The notes: generated from the letters alone by a model not told the origin. Counted from the stretch's first letter, positions 50,403 through 60,711 are shown. The stretch is 64,000 nucleotides of DNA from Flavobacteriales bacterium CG_4_9_14_3_um_filter_40_17 (GCA_002790195.1 PFUR01000057.1:21454-85453), one strand, 5' to 3'. Program-made: numbers and translations.

Positions 50403-52472
50403 ATGAAACCCATTAGCTCTCTATCCTTCCGGTCTTTTCAAAATTTTTATATTCTATTCATATTCTTGTTTTCTTTGGCTTCCCAAGCCCAATCAGACGG
50501 TTGGTCTGTAAGCAGCGGAAAAGTCAATCAATACACCGGTATCGTTTCCGCCAACGGGCGCATTGGCATACTTCCCGATGACAAACCTTTTGAAGTCAAA
50601 TCGATTATACTAAACAACGTATATGACAAGGAATCCAATTTGGGTGTGAGCAAAATATTATTGGGTATGAATTTTGGAAATTTGGAAATTTCCATCGATG
50701 GAGAGCGTATCACCCAAGCCAATATTAGCAATTGGAAACAAACGCTCAACATGAAAGAAGCCGCATTCACAACGGCTTTCACTTTCAAAGACAAAGCAGA
50801 AGTCTCTTACACGATTTATACGCTACGCAATGTGCAATACAGTGGATACATTGATTTCAATATTATTCCAAAAAAAGACATCCAAATCGAAGTTACCGGA
50901 AAGATAGAAACGCCCGAAGAATACCACAAACCGCTGAGTACGTTTCGTGTACTTCAAGATTTAGAAACCACCATGCCAATTTTGCAAACTGTAGCCACCA
51001 GCCGATTGGGCAGGCACGTGGTTTCAACATCTGCAACCTTTGTTTGGCATGACATCAATTCGTCCCGCCAACACCAACGCCCCGAATTAAAACACCGTAA
51101 AATATCCGATTACAACAACCAACTCTCGTTTGAAAACAAGCTCAAAAAAAATGTTCCTTATCGTTTTGCATGGACAGCCGCCGAATGTTCAACGCAAGAT
51201 TTTGACGATCCACAGGGCGAGTCCGAACGGTTCGTTATATTTAACCTGCTCACTTCTCGCGATGCTTTATTGACCGAACACCGCCGCCTCTGGGATCAGC
51301 TTTGGGAAGGAGATATCATCATAGAAGGTGATCTACAATCGCAATTGGACGTGCGCTTGGCCTTGTATCATTTGTACGCTTTTTCGCGCGGCGACTCCAA
51401 TTTGAGCATTGCTCCGATGGGATTGTCCTCTCAAAACTACAACGGCCATATTTTTTGGGATACCGAATTGTGGATGTTTCCCCCGCTTTTGCTTTTAAAT
51501 CAGGATATTGCGCGCTCATTGGTCAACTATCGCTCGGATCGGATAGAAAAAGCCAAACAAAAAGCAATCAATTTTGGTTACAAAGGAGCCATGTTCCCTT
51601 GGGAAAGCGATGATACCGGAGAGGAAGCCACGCCTTCATGGGCTTTGACCGGAACTTTTGAACACCACATCACGGCGGATGTAGCCATCGCTTTTTGGAA
51701 TTATTACCGCGTGTCCAAAAATAAAAAATGGCTGGAAGAACGTGGTTATCCCATGCTCAAAGAGATTGCTGATTATTGGGTGAGCCGGTCGGTTCAAAAC
51801 CAGGATGGCAGTTACTCCATCAAAAATGTGGTGGGAGCCAACGAATTTATCGCGAATATCGACGACAATGCTTTCACAAACGGCTCGGCGATTACAGCAC
51901 TTCAATTTGCCGTAAAAGCTGCCAACGAAATTGGCAAAATCCCAAACCCGGATTGGAGTGATTATGCATCCAAACTTGTGATTCATAAATTTGAGGACGG
52001 GACAACCAAAGAAAACAGTACTTACAAGGGGGAGATTATCAAACAGGCCGATGCCAATCTGCTTTCATACCCACTACACATCGTTACCGAAAAAGAAGCT
52101 GTGCTGAGAGATTTAAAATATTATGAACCTCGCATATCACACGAAGGGCCGGCGATGGGAGCCTCTATTTTTGCGGTTTTATACGCCAGATTAGGAAATC
52201 CGGATGAAGCTTATCGCCTCTTTAAAAAATCGTATGAACCCAATAAAAGGCCTCCATTTGGCGCATTGGCCGAATCAGCAACGAGCGACAATCCTTATTT
52301 TGCTACCGGCGCTGGCGGCATGCTTCAAATTGTTTTATTCGGCTTTGGTGGATTAGACATTACCGATCAAGGCATCGTTCAGAAAAACCCGATTCTTCCA
52401 AAAGGATGGAAATCATTGACGCTGAAAGGGATTGGGCTGCAACGAAAAATGTTCACGGTAACTAAGCACTAA
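50403..52472 (+). CDS. Secreted glycoside hydrolase family 65 protein
   Basis: 689 residues with signal peptide (FYILFIFLFSLASQAQS). An N-terminal beta-sandwich (~30-290) is followed by an (alpha/alpha)6 barrel with the GH65 features SIAPMGLSSQNYNGHIFWDT, the substrate-contacting ELWMFPPLLLLNQDIARSL, KGAMFPWESDDTGEEATP, and the acid-bearing GANEFIANIDDNAFTNGSA. The barrel ends with GPAMGASIFAVLYA. GH65 enzymes phosphorolyse or hydrolyse alpha-glucosides (maltose, trehalose, kojibiose, glucosyl-galactosyl). A secreted form points to hydrolysis of external glycans. Confidence 0.92.
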   Translation: MKPISSLSFRSFQNFYILFIFLFSLASQAQSDGWSVSSGKVNQYTGIVSANGRIGILPDDKPFEVKSIILNNVYDKESNLGVSKILLGMNFGNLEISIDGERITQANISNWKQTLNMKEAAFTTAFTFKDKAEVSYTIYTLRNVQYSGYIDFNIIPKKDIQIEVTGKIETPEEYHKPLSTFRVLQDLETTMPILQTVATSRLGRHVVSTSATFVWHDINSSRQHQRPELKHRKISDYNNQLSFENKLKKNVPYRFAWTAAECSTQDFDDPQGESERFVIFNLLTSRDALLTEHRRLWDQLWEGDIIIEGDLQSQLDVRLALYHLYAFSRGDSNLSIAPMGLSSQNYNGHIFWDTELWMFPPLLLLNQDIARSLVNYRSDRIEKAKQKAINFGYKGAMFPWESDDTGEEATPSWALTGTFEHHITADVAIAFWNYYRVSKNKKWLEERGYPMLKEIADYWVSRSVQNQDGSYSIKNVVGANEFIANIDDNAFTNGSAITALQFAVKAANEIGKIPNPDWSDYASKLVIHKFEDGTTKENSTYKGEIIKQADANLLSYPLHIVTEKEAVLRDLKYYEPRISHEGPAMGASIFAVLYARLGNPDEAYRLFKKSYEPNKRPPFGALAESATSDNPYFATGAGGMLQIVLFGFGGLDITDQGIVQKNPILPKGWKSLTLKGIGLQRKMFTVTKH

Positions 52473-52735
52473 GAGCTAAATTGAGTGTTTTTTTGGAGAA
52501 ACAGAATAAAAAAAAGTATGAAAGTGGTTTGTTTATTTCAATATTTCTCAATTCGTTAGATGGGTAGGTTAGCAAATCGGTTTTTTTAAACGCAGGATTT
52601 AAATCAATATTTTTTTGATGCTTTATATTTACCCAAGCTTAGGCCAAACACCTAAATTGTTGACAACATCGTTAAAAACTCTCCGACTATTGAAATCGTG
52701 ACTGTTTATAAAATATGTAATTTTATAAAAAACTC

Positions 52736-53143
52736 ATGGAAACACGTGACACACAACTGTTGGCAATGCGCCCCAACATAGAGGGGATTATTCTAAACAG
52801 CCAAATGACAGCGGATGAAAGGTTTCAAAATCAAACCCTTCGACCCATTATCAAACTCCAAAACGATTTGCTTGTTGAAGTGTTCAGGAATTATGCAGCC
52901 AAGCTTAAAAATGTTTTTTACACCCTGACGCCGGAACGAAAACTGCATTATATTGAAAACGCGATTCAGAAAGACATCAAGTTTAGAAATTCCATCAAAG
53001 GAATGATTATCGGTCAGTTTACCTTGGATGAATACCTTCATTACATTCAAAATTCATCGGCGTTGAATAAGCGCATGATGAACATCGTCTGCGAACGCCT
53101 GAAAAGTAACGTACAGATTTTCGAGTATGCGGTTGCTGTTTAA
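52736..53143 (+). CDS. Conserved flavobacterial protein of unknown function
   Basis: 135 residues, all-helical by appearance, no signal peptide. Recognisable blocks are RFQNQTLRPIIKLQNDLLVE, KNVFYTLTPERKLHYIENAI, QKDIKFRNSIKGMIIGQFT, and YIQNSSALNKRMMNIVCERL. I recall near-identical blocks in flavobacterial proteins sometimes labelled glyoxalase, but nothing here shows a VOC metal site, so no function is assigned. Confidence 0.82.
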   Translation: METRDTQLLAMRPNIEGIILNSQMTADERFQNQTLRPIIKLQNDLLVEVFRNYAAKLKNVFYTLTPERKLHYIENAIQKDIKFRNSIKGMIIGQFTLDEYLHYIQNSSALNKRMMNIVCERLKSNVQIFEYAVAV

Positions 53144-53225
53144 TCTAAATCTATTGAGAGGGCTACACTTAACGAGAATAGGATGAAAAAAGTTTTTAAA
53201 TTGTTGATAGAAACTTAAAACATTT

Positions 53226-53924
53226 TTACTCCTGCAAAAAAATCTTTGCCCCATCCTCAAATTCTATTGCAGTAACCAAACCGTCTTTTACAGATAATAT
53301 TTTGGCTCTTTGGGTAAAGCCTGAATAAGGTAAGGGGTTGTTCCATTTAAAATGTCTTTTGATGCTTATCTCAGAACTTCTTTTACCCGACACGGAAATG
53401 TAAAAACTATTCAACAAGTAATCTACAACTAGAAACACAAGCGGTTCTTTTTGTTCTTTAAATTTAATTTCTAAGTCTTTACCTTTTTCCTTCTGATAAA
53501 TCTTGCTTTGGTAATGTACATAACTACAGAAACCATTACAATCACTTTCTGGGTCTATTTCTTTAAATCTAACGGTTATGGAATCTCAAAAGGTATCCCA
53601 AATCCGCTTTTCTACGGTAGTTATCAAAGTAGGCTCGGTGGTGTATTCCATAAGCAGCAGGTTGTCCTGTATTTGGTAAGATCCTATTGCATAGCCATAG
53701 TCTCCAAAATCACCACCCTGATGAAATTCGAAAGTCCCTTGCTTTGTGAATGTATAGTAAGCATAAATATCTCCTAATTGTATGCCCTCGTTGTTTTTAT
53801 AGCTTCCATAGAGCCAAGTTTGCGATTGCACTGAAGTTACATTTATAAAAAGCAAGATATGAGTAATAAGCAATAATTTAATCGCATTTTTCCCCTTTAG
53901 CGTCTGTGTTTCCTTCTTGTTCAT
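53226..53924 (-). pseudogene. Secreted protein gene with one premature TGA
   Basis: A single frame of ~232 codons interrupted by one TGA at 53586-53588. The first part has a signal peptide (AIKLLLITHILLFINVTSVQ, then SQTWLYGSYKNNEG) and a beta-rich domain ending KRIWDTF. The continuation after the TGA (DSITVRFKEIDPESDCNGFC ... GLVTAIEFEDGAKIFLQE) is equally protein-like and ends at a normal TAA. TGA could have arisen from TGG by a single change. The start overlaps the upstream pseudogene. Either a young pseudogene or a sequence error. Confidence 0.7.
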
Positions 53925-55513
53925 TGAATATAATTTGAAGTATTTCATTTTCCTTTTTCGGATTGTTTATCAAAGCCTTTGCAGCATCATTGAAAGTAAA
54001 ACCATCATTTGGATTAGCTTCAATCATTAATCCACCAAAAGCCATGGATGTGTAATAATCATCGCCCAAAGTACCACCTGAGCCGTTGGTGGTGTCCCAT
54101 CTTTTTAGGGAAGCGGCCATGGCAGTAACATAGGCAGCCATAAATTCGTGATGTGCATCGTTTAGAGAACCTGGACCAATAAATCCCTTTTCAATGGCAA
54201 TAGTGTTAAGGTTTGACAAAAAATCTGAGCCGATGTACCCCAACTTTAAAAAATAAGCATGTAAAGACTCATGTATCAATGTCCTCGCCATTGAAAGCCT
54301 GGTTGCTTTTTTTGCATATATTGCTGATACAGTCGTGATATAGGTTGTTTTTATGGCAGTTTTTTTCTGGGTCGTTTGGGCATTTGCTTTATCCCCTATA
54401 TCGCCAACCTGTATTACATAATCATATTCTCTGGAAGAATTAAATACCGAAAGAATAAACTCCGTAAGCGTGGCCGGTTGTTCAAAATCTGCCGGATTAT
54501 AGCCTCCTGAAATATCTCAGGCTTCAAGGGGTCGTTCGTATATCTTACCAATCCCATAAGGGCTTCATACACACAGGGATATTGTTCCCTCAGTTTCTTT
54601 TTGTCCACCAACAATTCGTAGTCCGGTTTTTTGTCGGGCCTTTCATCAAGGTAACGTTCGCTATTCGTCGCGTAATCCCTTTCGCCGTAGGTGTAAGCAT
54701 TCTTACTGTATCCACTTGATGTACCGGAACTTACCCATACATATTCTGAGGATGATCCATTGTATTGGCTATTTTGATATTCCCAGTTGCCGTTGCCCCT
54801 GTTCATATACCAATCTGTGTAATAAAATAATTGGTTGTTTGTAAAATATACCCGCCAAATCAACCACCCGATCCACCACAACCGCCTCCGCCGCTACCGC
54901 CGTTTCGATCAAATTCCAAGGCGCAATTGAGAGAATCCGTACAAGTAGCACTATTCATCGGAGCCTTTTGCATACACTGCTCAGGTATTGTAGGTAGCCC
55001 TTCTATTGATTCGGATATATCTACAACTGTTGACTGTGCCACTCCATTTTTTACAAATTGCATCAACGATAATTTTCCATCCATGCCGTAAAGATAATTC
55101 ATCCCCGTAAAATCACCTAAATTAAAATATTCAGGTGAATTACCGGACTCATCGTAAGACATGAACCGTGAGATATAGTAATGAGGTTTACCTTGGCTAT
55201 CCACAAATGCAGTGAGCGTAAACGAATCTGTTTTTCCAATTCCATCCTCTGCATTTGTTTTAACAAGTTGCTGTAATCCAAACTCATAACAAGTTACCGC
55301 TTCAAAAGGATAAACTTTATAGCTACTCCAAACTACATTCAGATTGCCCTTCATAATCCCAACCGGATCATCCATAGTGTCAAGAGTGAAATTGGCCTGA
55401 AGAATCTCTAATGGAGATTGATTTTCAGCCAAGACTGAATCTGCTGATTCCGGCTGGCAACCACAAATACCTGTGGCGACGATGGCAATAATCTAATAAT
55501 AAATTTTCTTCAT
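53878..55513 (-). pseudogene. Decayed lipoprotein gene with HExxH metalloprotease-like end
   Basis: One long gene in pieces. ATG at 55513 begins a lipoprotein signal (IIAIVATGICGC) broken by TAG at codon 7. The next ~200 codons read cleanly (SPLEILQANFTLDTMDDPVG ... to a Gly-rich GGSGGGGCGGSGG). A frameshift near 54860 moves to the frame YYTDWYMNRGNGNWEYQNSQ ... YPCVYEALMGLVRYTNDPLK. A second near 54512 moves to GGYNPADFEQPATLTEFIL, which continues in frame to TLIHESLHAYFLKLGYIG, containing HESLH (HExxH). It ends KGEKCD. Three independent lesions show that it is dead. When intact it would be a ~540-residue surface lipoprotein. Confidence 0.8.
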
Positions 55514-55821
55514 ATCAATTCAATTTAAAAAGTTATTTTCTTCAAATTTCTCTATTTTTAGATTCCATTAAGTTTATAAATTGTTAAATCTATGGTTCAT
55601 TGTGTTTTTAAATCTATTCAACGTACAATTATTTTAACAATTTTACCATTTTGAAATATAATAAAAAAACACTGTGGCTATGATTTCCCCAATCAAAGAG
55701 GTTTTGATATAATTCCTATGAAAAAATGAAATACGTTGATTTTCAAAAAAAGCATCGATATATGCCATTGTTTTTTTACTTTTAAAACTTCAATGACATT
55801 TTATATAAAAATACAAAAGGC
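55514..55821. other. Intergenic region before the dipeptidase gene
   Basis: 308 very AT-rich bases between divergent genes. I see no ORF, RNA or convincing promoter. Confidence 0.5.
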
Positions 55822-57153
55822 ATGAAAAAATATAAACTACTGTTAATGATTGTTTTAACTTCGGTAACCGCTTGTAAACAACCGGAAAAAAAAATGGAAT
55901 CAACCGCTTTGTTAGATACGCCTATCGAAATACCAATTTCTCTTGAAGAACACGCCAAACGATTGCACGACAGCATCATCACCATCGACACCCACAACGA
56001 CATCGATGTGAAAAATTTCACCATAGACCATAATTACACACAAAATTTGGACACCCAAGTCAACCTGCCGAAAATGGAAAAAGGCGGTTTGGATGTCAGT
56101 TGGATGATTGTTTATACCGGCCAAGGCGAGCTCACGCCGACAGGTTATCAAGCAGCTTACGCCAACGCCATGGCCAAGTTCACCGTCATTCATAAACTTT
56201 GTGAAGAATATGCTCCGGAGAGAATCGAACTCGCCTTGAGTTCGAAAGATGTCAGACGGATTGTGAGCAATGGAAAAAAAGTGGCCATGATCGGCGTTGA
56301 AAATGCTTACCCGATTGGGACAGATTTAAAAAATATTGAAAAATTTTATAAACTCGGTGCGCGCTACATGTCTTTGGCACACAACGGTCACAGTCAATTC
56401 AGCGATTCCAATACCGGCGAGCTCGATGGTATTTGGCTTCACAACGGATTGAGCGAAATGGGCAAAAAAGCAGTTGCGGAAATGAATCGATTGGGCATCA
56501 TGATTGACATTTCCCATCCATCCAAAGAGGCGATTAAACAGATGATAGCCTTGAGCAAAGCTCCTGTGATTGCTTCGCATTCTTCGGCGCGAGCCCTTTG
56601 CAACCACAGCAGAAATTTAGATGACGAGCTACTCGAGTTAGTCAAACAAAACGGTGGGGTGGTACAAACGGTAGCTTTTGGAGCTTATGTAAATGAAGCT
56701 AAAAACGACAAATTTGTCAAAGCCCGCCAAGCACTTTATTGGAAAGTTGGCGACAGCCTCGGAATCACCATTCTTACACGGGATTCTATTCAAAAATTAG
56801 ACGACGACACGCGCAAAGCCTATTTTGCGAAATTTGAAACCGTACAAAAAGCAGCTGAACCGATATTAAACAAACTCAAATCGGAAATGGATTTGGTGAA
56901 CGTTTCCGATTTTGTCGATCACATCGATTATTTGATTAACAAGTTAGGTGTCGGCCACGTCGGTATCAGCTCCGATTTTGACGGCGGTGGCGGTGTTTTA
57001 GGTTGGAACAATGCTTCCGAATCTTTGAATGTAACCTTAGAATTGCTTAAACGCGGCTATTCAGACAAAGAAATAGCTTGGCTTTGGGGAGAAAACCTGC
57101 TTCGGGTGATGGATGAAGTTCAGGAAGTATCCCGAGCCCAACCCGGTAATTGA
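55822..57153 (+). CDS. Membrane dipeptidase (renal dipeptidase family M19), lipoprotein
   Basis: 443 residues with lipoprotein signal (KLLLMIVLTSVTAC, cysteine at ~18). Zinc-binding M19 barrel: IITIDTHNDIDV (the HxD metal ligands), MIGVENAYPIGT (bridging glutamate), SLAHNGHSQF, DISHPSKEAIKQM, and the signature VIASHSSARALCNHSRNLDD. The C-terminal GHVGISSDFDGGGGVLGW closes the site. It hydrolyses dipeptides, often with D-amino acids, in the periplasm. Confidence 0.94.
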   Translation: MKKYKLLLMIVLTSVTACKQPEKKMESTALLDTPIEIPISLEEHAKRLHDSIITIDTHNDIDVKNFTIDHNYTQNLDTQVNLPKMEKGGLDVSWMIVYTGQGELTPTGYQAAYANAMAKFTVIHKLCEEYAPERIELALSSKDVRRIVSNGKKVAMIGVENAYPIGTDLKNIEKFYKLGARYMSLAHNGHSQFSDSNTGELDGIWLHNGLSEMGKKAVAEMNRLGIMIDISHPSKEAIKQMIALSKAPVIASHSSARALCNHSRNLDDELLELVKQNGGVVQTVAFGAYVNEAKNDKFVKARQALYWKVGDSLGITILTRDSIQKLDDDTRKAYFAKFETVQKAAEPILNKLKSEMDLVNVSDFVDHIDYLINKLGVGHVGISSDFDGGGGVLGWNNASESLNVTLELLKRGYSDKEIAWLWGENLLRVMDEVQEVSRAQPGN

Positions 57154-57216
57154 TGATTCGATGATGCGATGACTTAAGGATTTTCAAATTGCTACATTTT
57201 CAAATTAAAATAAGTT

Positions 57217-57224
57217 TAACTTTG
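57217..57224 (+). promoter_or_regulatory. Promoter -7 element for the Gre-like gene
   Basis: TAACTTTG, 17 bases before the ATG. Confidence 0.5.
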
Positions 57225-57241
57225 CAGCCTAAATTTTATGC

Positions 57242-57688
57242 ATGACTTTAAAAGAGCAACTCTATCAGGTTTGTCAGGATTATATTGACAAACGAATCTC
57301 CAATTACAAAAACGAACTTTCCACAATCAAAGAATCGCTTGAAAGCATGGAAAAAAGCAGTGATGAGTCGGACGATTCGGGAGCGGGAAAGCTTCATACC
57401 GATTTTGAAAAGTACAATACTTACTTGGCCGAAGCCATACAGCAAAAAGAACAACTCAAGCAAATAAATACCCAAATTTTCACCGCAAACGTATGGATGG
57501 GGAGCTTGGTTCAAACCAATGCAGCTCAGTACTTTATATCTATCAGTGCCGGTAAAATTGAAATTGACGGGAAAATCTATTATGCTGTTTCCCCAATTTC
57601 ACCGATAGGCGAACTCTTGCTTTCTAAAAAGAAGGGCGACACCTACGAATTTAACCAAAATTCATTTCAAATTATTGACGTACTTTAG
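57242..57688 (+). CDS. GreA/GreB-like C-terminal domain protein
   Basis: 148 residues. An N-terminal helical region predicted to form a coiled coil (YIDKRISNYKNELSTIKESL; YLAEAIQQKEQLKQINTQIF) is followed by a small FKBP-like domain ending YAVSPISPIGELLLSKKKGD. The SPIGxxLLxKKxGD block is the hallmark of Gre-factor C-terminal domains. The coiled coil lacks a clear acidic DD/E tip, though an acidic stretch SSDESDDSG precedes it, so RNA cleavage by polymerase backtracking factors cannot be assumed. May bind the RNA polymerase secondary channel. Confidence 0.7.
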   Translation: MTLKEQLYQVCQDYIDKRISNYKNELSTIKESLESMEKSSDESDDSGAGKLHTDFEKYNTYLAEAIQQKEQLKQINTQIFTANVWMGSLVQTNAAQYFISISAGKIEIDGKIYYAVSPISPIGELLLSKKKGDTYEFNQNSFQIIDVL

Positions 57689-57725
57689 CGGTTGGATTGC
57701 AACACATTTGAAACCCTGAATATTC

Positions 57726-57962
57726 ATGACCAACAACGATATTTTTAAAAAGTTGCGCGTAGCCTTAAAATTGCGTGATGATGAAATCGTGAAAATTCTT
57801 GAATTGGTCGATTTCAGAATCACAACCAGTGAATTGTCTGCTTTTTTCAGAAGCGAAGACCATCCAAAATATATGGAATGTGGCGATCAGATTTTGCGCA
57901 ATTTTCTCAATGGTTTAATTATCCACCTGCGCGGGCCGATGCCACCTAAAAATAAAAAGTAA
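57726..57962 (+). CDS. DUF1456 (YehS-like) single-repeat protein
   Basis: 78 residues: MTNNDIFKKLRVALKLRDDE followed by IVKILELVDFRITTSELSAF and FRSEDHPKYMECGDQILRNF, then LNGLIIHLRG. This is one DUF1456 unit; E. coli YehS has two units in ~156 residues, so this is a half-length form. All-helical, function unknown. 37 bases behind the Gre-like gene. Confidence 0.88.
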   Translation: MTNNDIFKKLRVALKLRDDEIVKILELVDFRITTSELSAFFRSEDHPKYMECGDQILRNFLNGLIIHLRGPMPPKNKK

Positions 57963-57988
57963 ACCTTAAGCGGTAAAACTTCAATCCG

Positions 57989-57996
57989 TATATTTG
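57989..57996 (+). promoter_or_regulatory. corA promoter -7 element
   Basis: TATATTTG. It covers a possible TTG start at 57994, so the true corA start must be downstream, at the ATG 58027. Confidence 0.6.
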
Positions 57997-58026
57997 TCGA
58001 GCGAATTTTCAAAAGTGTTTGCCGAA

Positions 58027-58953
58027 ATGATTACTTACTACAAAAACGGTCATGGTTTGGAAGAAATCCCACAATGGGAAAGTAGTTGTTGGATACACAT
58101 CAGCAAGCCATTGGACGAGGATTTGCAATTTTTGGCAAATGAGTTGAAAGTTCCGGAAGATTTTTACAGTGATGTAGGCGATATCGACGAACGACCGCGT
58201 ATCGATGAAGAAGACGGTTGGCGATTGTGTGTGTTGCGGTTACCCGTCAAAATTGATGACGAAAGCCTTCCCTTTTCAACCGTGCCTATGGGAATTATTT
58301 TCAAAAAAGACATTTTGTTGACCATTTGTTTTTTTGATAATGAAGTCATTTCAGATTTTGCGTTTTACAGCCGCAGGAAAAATGTGCAGATAGAAAGCAA
58401 TCTCGATTTGGTGATGAAACTCAATCTCTCATCCAGCGTGTGGTTTCTCAAATACCTAAAACGCATCAACTTGCAAATAAAATTGGCAGAAAAAGAATTG
58501 GAAAAATCCATCAAAAATGAAGACCTGCAAACTTTGTTGCAATTGGAAAAATGCTTGGTTTTCTTCACCACTTCGCTTAAAGGGAATGATATACTGTTGC
58601 ATCGTATCCGCAATGTGAAAAGCCTTCAGAAAAAACTTGATTTGGAGCTTTTGGAAGATGTGCAAATTGAGCTTCGACAAGCATTGGAGACAACCAACAT
58701 TTACAGCGACATCCTCAGCGGCATGATGGATGCCTACGCTTCTGTGATATCCAATAATTTGAACATCATTATGAAACAGCTCACTTCGATTTCTATTATT
58801 TTGATGATTCCGACTCTGATAGCCAGTTTATACGGGATGAATGTACCAAACGGGCTGGAAACATACAAATATGGTTTTTGGATTATTTTATTTTTTTCCT
58901 TCTTGCTTTCCGTAGTAAGCGTGTTGTTGTTTAAAAGGAAAAAGTGGTTTTGA
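58027..58953 (+). CDS. corA: CorA-like magnesium/cobalt transporter
   Basis: 308 residues. A large N-terminal cytoplasmic alpha/beta funnel (CWIHISKPLDEDLQFLANEL; DVGDIDERPRIDEEDGWRLC), a long stalk helix (~170-245), and two C-terminal membrane helices with the pore signature GMN in IPTLIASLYGMNVPNG between them. Ends in a basic RKKWF tail. The pentameric channel admits Mg2+. The ATG is set by the promoter position, and the encoded MITYYKNGHGLEEI fits family N-termini. Confidence 0.93.
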   Translation: MITYYKNGHGLEEIPQWESSCWIHISKPLDEDLQFLANELKVPEDFYSDVGDIDERPRIDEEDGWRLCVLRLPVKIDDESLPFSTVPMGIIFKKDILLTICFFDNEVISDFAFYSRRKNVQIESNLDLVMKLNLSSSVWFLKYLKRINLQIKLAEKELEKSIKNEDLQTLLQLEKCLVFFTTSLKGNDILLHRIRNVKSLQKKLDLELLEDVQIELRQALETTNIYSDILSGMMDAYASVISNNLNIIMKQLTSISIILMIPTLIASLYGMNVPNGLETYKYGFWIILFFSFLLSVVSVLLFKRKKWF

Positions 58954-59003
58954 TTTTAATCAAACCGTTACCATATAACAACTGAAGAATGTGGAAAAAT
59001 GGG

Positions 59004-60149
59004 TTAGTTTTCAATAAATTTTTTTATAACATCCACCACATAATCCAATTCTTCCCGTGTGTTGGTTTTTGAAAAAGAAAAACGCAAAGAAGGCTGGTTT
59101 TGAAGCGATTTTGGTAAAATTTCCGCCAACACATGCGAACCATTTTGGCTACCTGATTGACAGGCACTTCCTTTGGAACAGGCTATGCCGTTTAGGTCGA
59201 GGTGGAACAACAAGATTCCGGCTTTTGAAGTTTCCATCGGGATTAGGGTATTTACCAAGGTGTACGTACTTTTATCCATATCCGCACTTAGCCCGTTGAA
59301 GGTAGCTTGTGGTATTTCTTCCCGGATTTTCTCAATAAAATAATGCTTTAAATCAGATACATAGGCTCTTTCTTCGTTCAAGTTTTTGAGCGACAAAGTC
59401 AAGGCTTCAGATAAGCCGACTATGTTGTGAACAGATTCCGTCCCTGCGCGAAGCCCGCGTTCTTGTTCTCCTCCGAGTATGACAGGTTTGAGGCCGGTAC
59501 TTTTTCGGACGAAGGCAAAACCAATCCCTTTGGGACCATGGAATTTATGAGCAGCAGCAGTAGCAAAATCCACCGGGATTTCTCTGAAATTTAGAGGAAA
59601 GTGGCCCATAGACTGAACCGTATCGGAGTGAAACAGGGCATTGTTTTCGCGACAAAGCATTCCCACACGATGCATGTCCAAAAGCGTACCAATTTCGTTG
59701 TTTACCTGCATCAAACTGACCAAAGTTTTGATTTGAGAACCCTTTAAAAGTGACGCTAAAACCGGATAATCGATTTCACTATTTGCTTGCAATGGAAGGT
59801 AAACAACCTCAACACCAAACTCGCGTTCCAAAGATTCGACCGTATGTGTCACGGCATGATGTTCAATTTTAGAAGTGATGATTCTCCGAACGCCTAAATG
59901 ACGCACCGCACTTTGTAAAATTTGGTTGTCTGCTTCGGTTCCACCCGAGGTAAAAATGATTTCTCCCGGTGTAACACCCAATAATTTGGCAATGTTTTTT
60001 CTGGCCGTTTCAACAGCTGTTTTTGCCTTCCTGCCAAAGCTGTGGGTTGAAGAGGGATTGCCAAAATTTTCTTTCATTACTTCAATCATCTTTTCGATGA
60101 CTTCCGGATACATGGCTGTTGTGGCCGCATTGTCTAAGTAAACTTTCAT
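59004..60149 (-). CDS. Cysteine desulfurase (NifS/IscS family)
   Basis: 381 residues; PLP enzyme that takes sulfur from cysteine to feed Fe-S cluster or thio-tRNA synthesis. Motifs: VYLDNAATTAMYPEV, EIIFTSGGTEADNQIL, the Schiff-base lysine in AAAHKFHGPKGIGF, and GTESVHNIVG. The persulfide cysteine lies in the short SACQSGSQNG loop (group II-like loop length, GSACQSGS start). A TTG four codons upstream is rejected. No iscU or iscR neighbour; it has its own promoter. Confidence 0.93.
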   Translation of the reverse strand: MKVYLDNAATTAMYPEVIEKMIEVMKENFGNPSSTHSFGRKAKTAVETARKNIAKLLGVTPGEIIFTSGGTEADNQILQSAVRHLGVRRIITSKIEHHAVTHTVESLEREFGVEVVYLPLQANSEIDYPVLASLLKGSQIKTLVSLMQVNNEIGTLLDMHRVGMLCRENNALFHSDTVQSMGHFPLNFREIPVDFATAAAHKFHGPKGIGFAFVRKSTGLKPVILGGEQERGLRAGTESVHNIVGLSEALTLSLKNLNEERAYVSDLKHYFIEKIREEIPQATFNGLSADMDKSTYTLVNTLIPMETSKAGILLFHLDLNGIACSKGSACQSGSQNGSHVLAEILPKSLQNQPSLRFSFSKTNTREELDYVVDVIKKFIEN

Positions 60150-60171
60150 TTTAAGATTCAATGAATTTTAG

Positions 60172-60179
60172 CAAAGATA
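60172..60179 (-). promoter_or_regulatory. Cysteine desulfurase promoter -7 element
   Basis: TATCTTTG on the minus strand, 22 bases before the ATG. Confidence 0.6.
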
Positions 60180-60711
60180 AGAGAAGTTTTTGGGTTTGGT
60201 TTTTAAAGTTTTTAAAATTCAAACGGTTGGGGAAACTGCAAAACAAATGAACATAAGCATTTTTAAATCAATCTATTAGCTTTCATGCAAACAGAAGGTA
60301 CAATCAAGAATCGAATAAATACACCATACAAGATAGTTGGGGAAATATTAAAATTAGGTTTTTAATTTTATAGAAAATCGGAGATATAAACACCTCAATC
60401 ACCAACATTTCAAACGCTTGAACATTTTCTCCATTAAAAAATTCGACTTTTAGCCGTTTTTTTATTGATTCCAATTTCAAACATCAAGGAAGTTAAAAAT
60501 GTCCGAGAATCCCACAATTTCAAACAGTCCTTGTCTGTGTTTTTAAAGTAAAATATTTTTAGCAAAGATATTCAAATGGATATCTATTGATTTATTGTTA
60601 TAAAATTAGGTTTTTTCCAGCCAATTATATATTTAACACACGGATTTTGAAAAAATATTTTTTTATTTCAATAAAACTTATAATTTTAATGCATTGAAAA
60701 ACAACTTACTT
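60180..60711. other. Intergenic region upstream of the YqgE gene
   Basis: 532 AT-rich bases between divergent genes. No gene, RNA or repeat from elsewhere in the window was found, apart from two short GTTGGGGAAA copies at about 60227 and 60338. Possible regulatory space for the YqgE gene; no clear TAnnTTTG lies near its start. Confidence 0.45.

Noticed and set aside
60550..60570. AATATTTTTAGCAA shared between ~60.55 kb and ~62.59 kb as a regulatory repeat
   Set aside because: Short AT-rich match, expected by chance in this composition.
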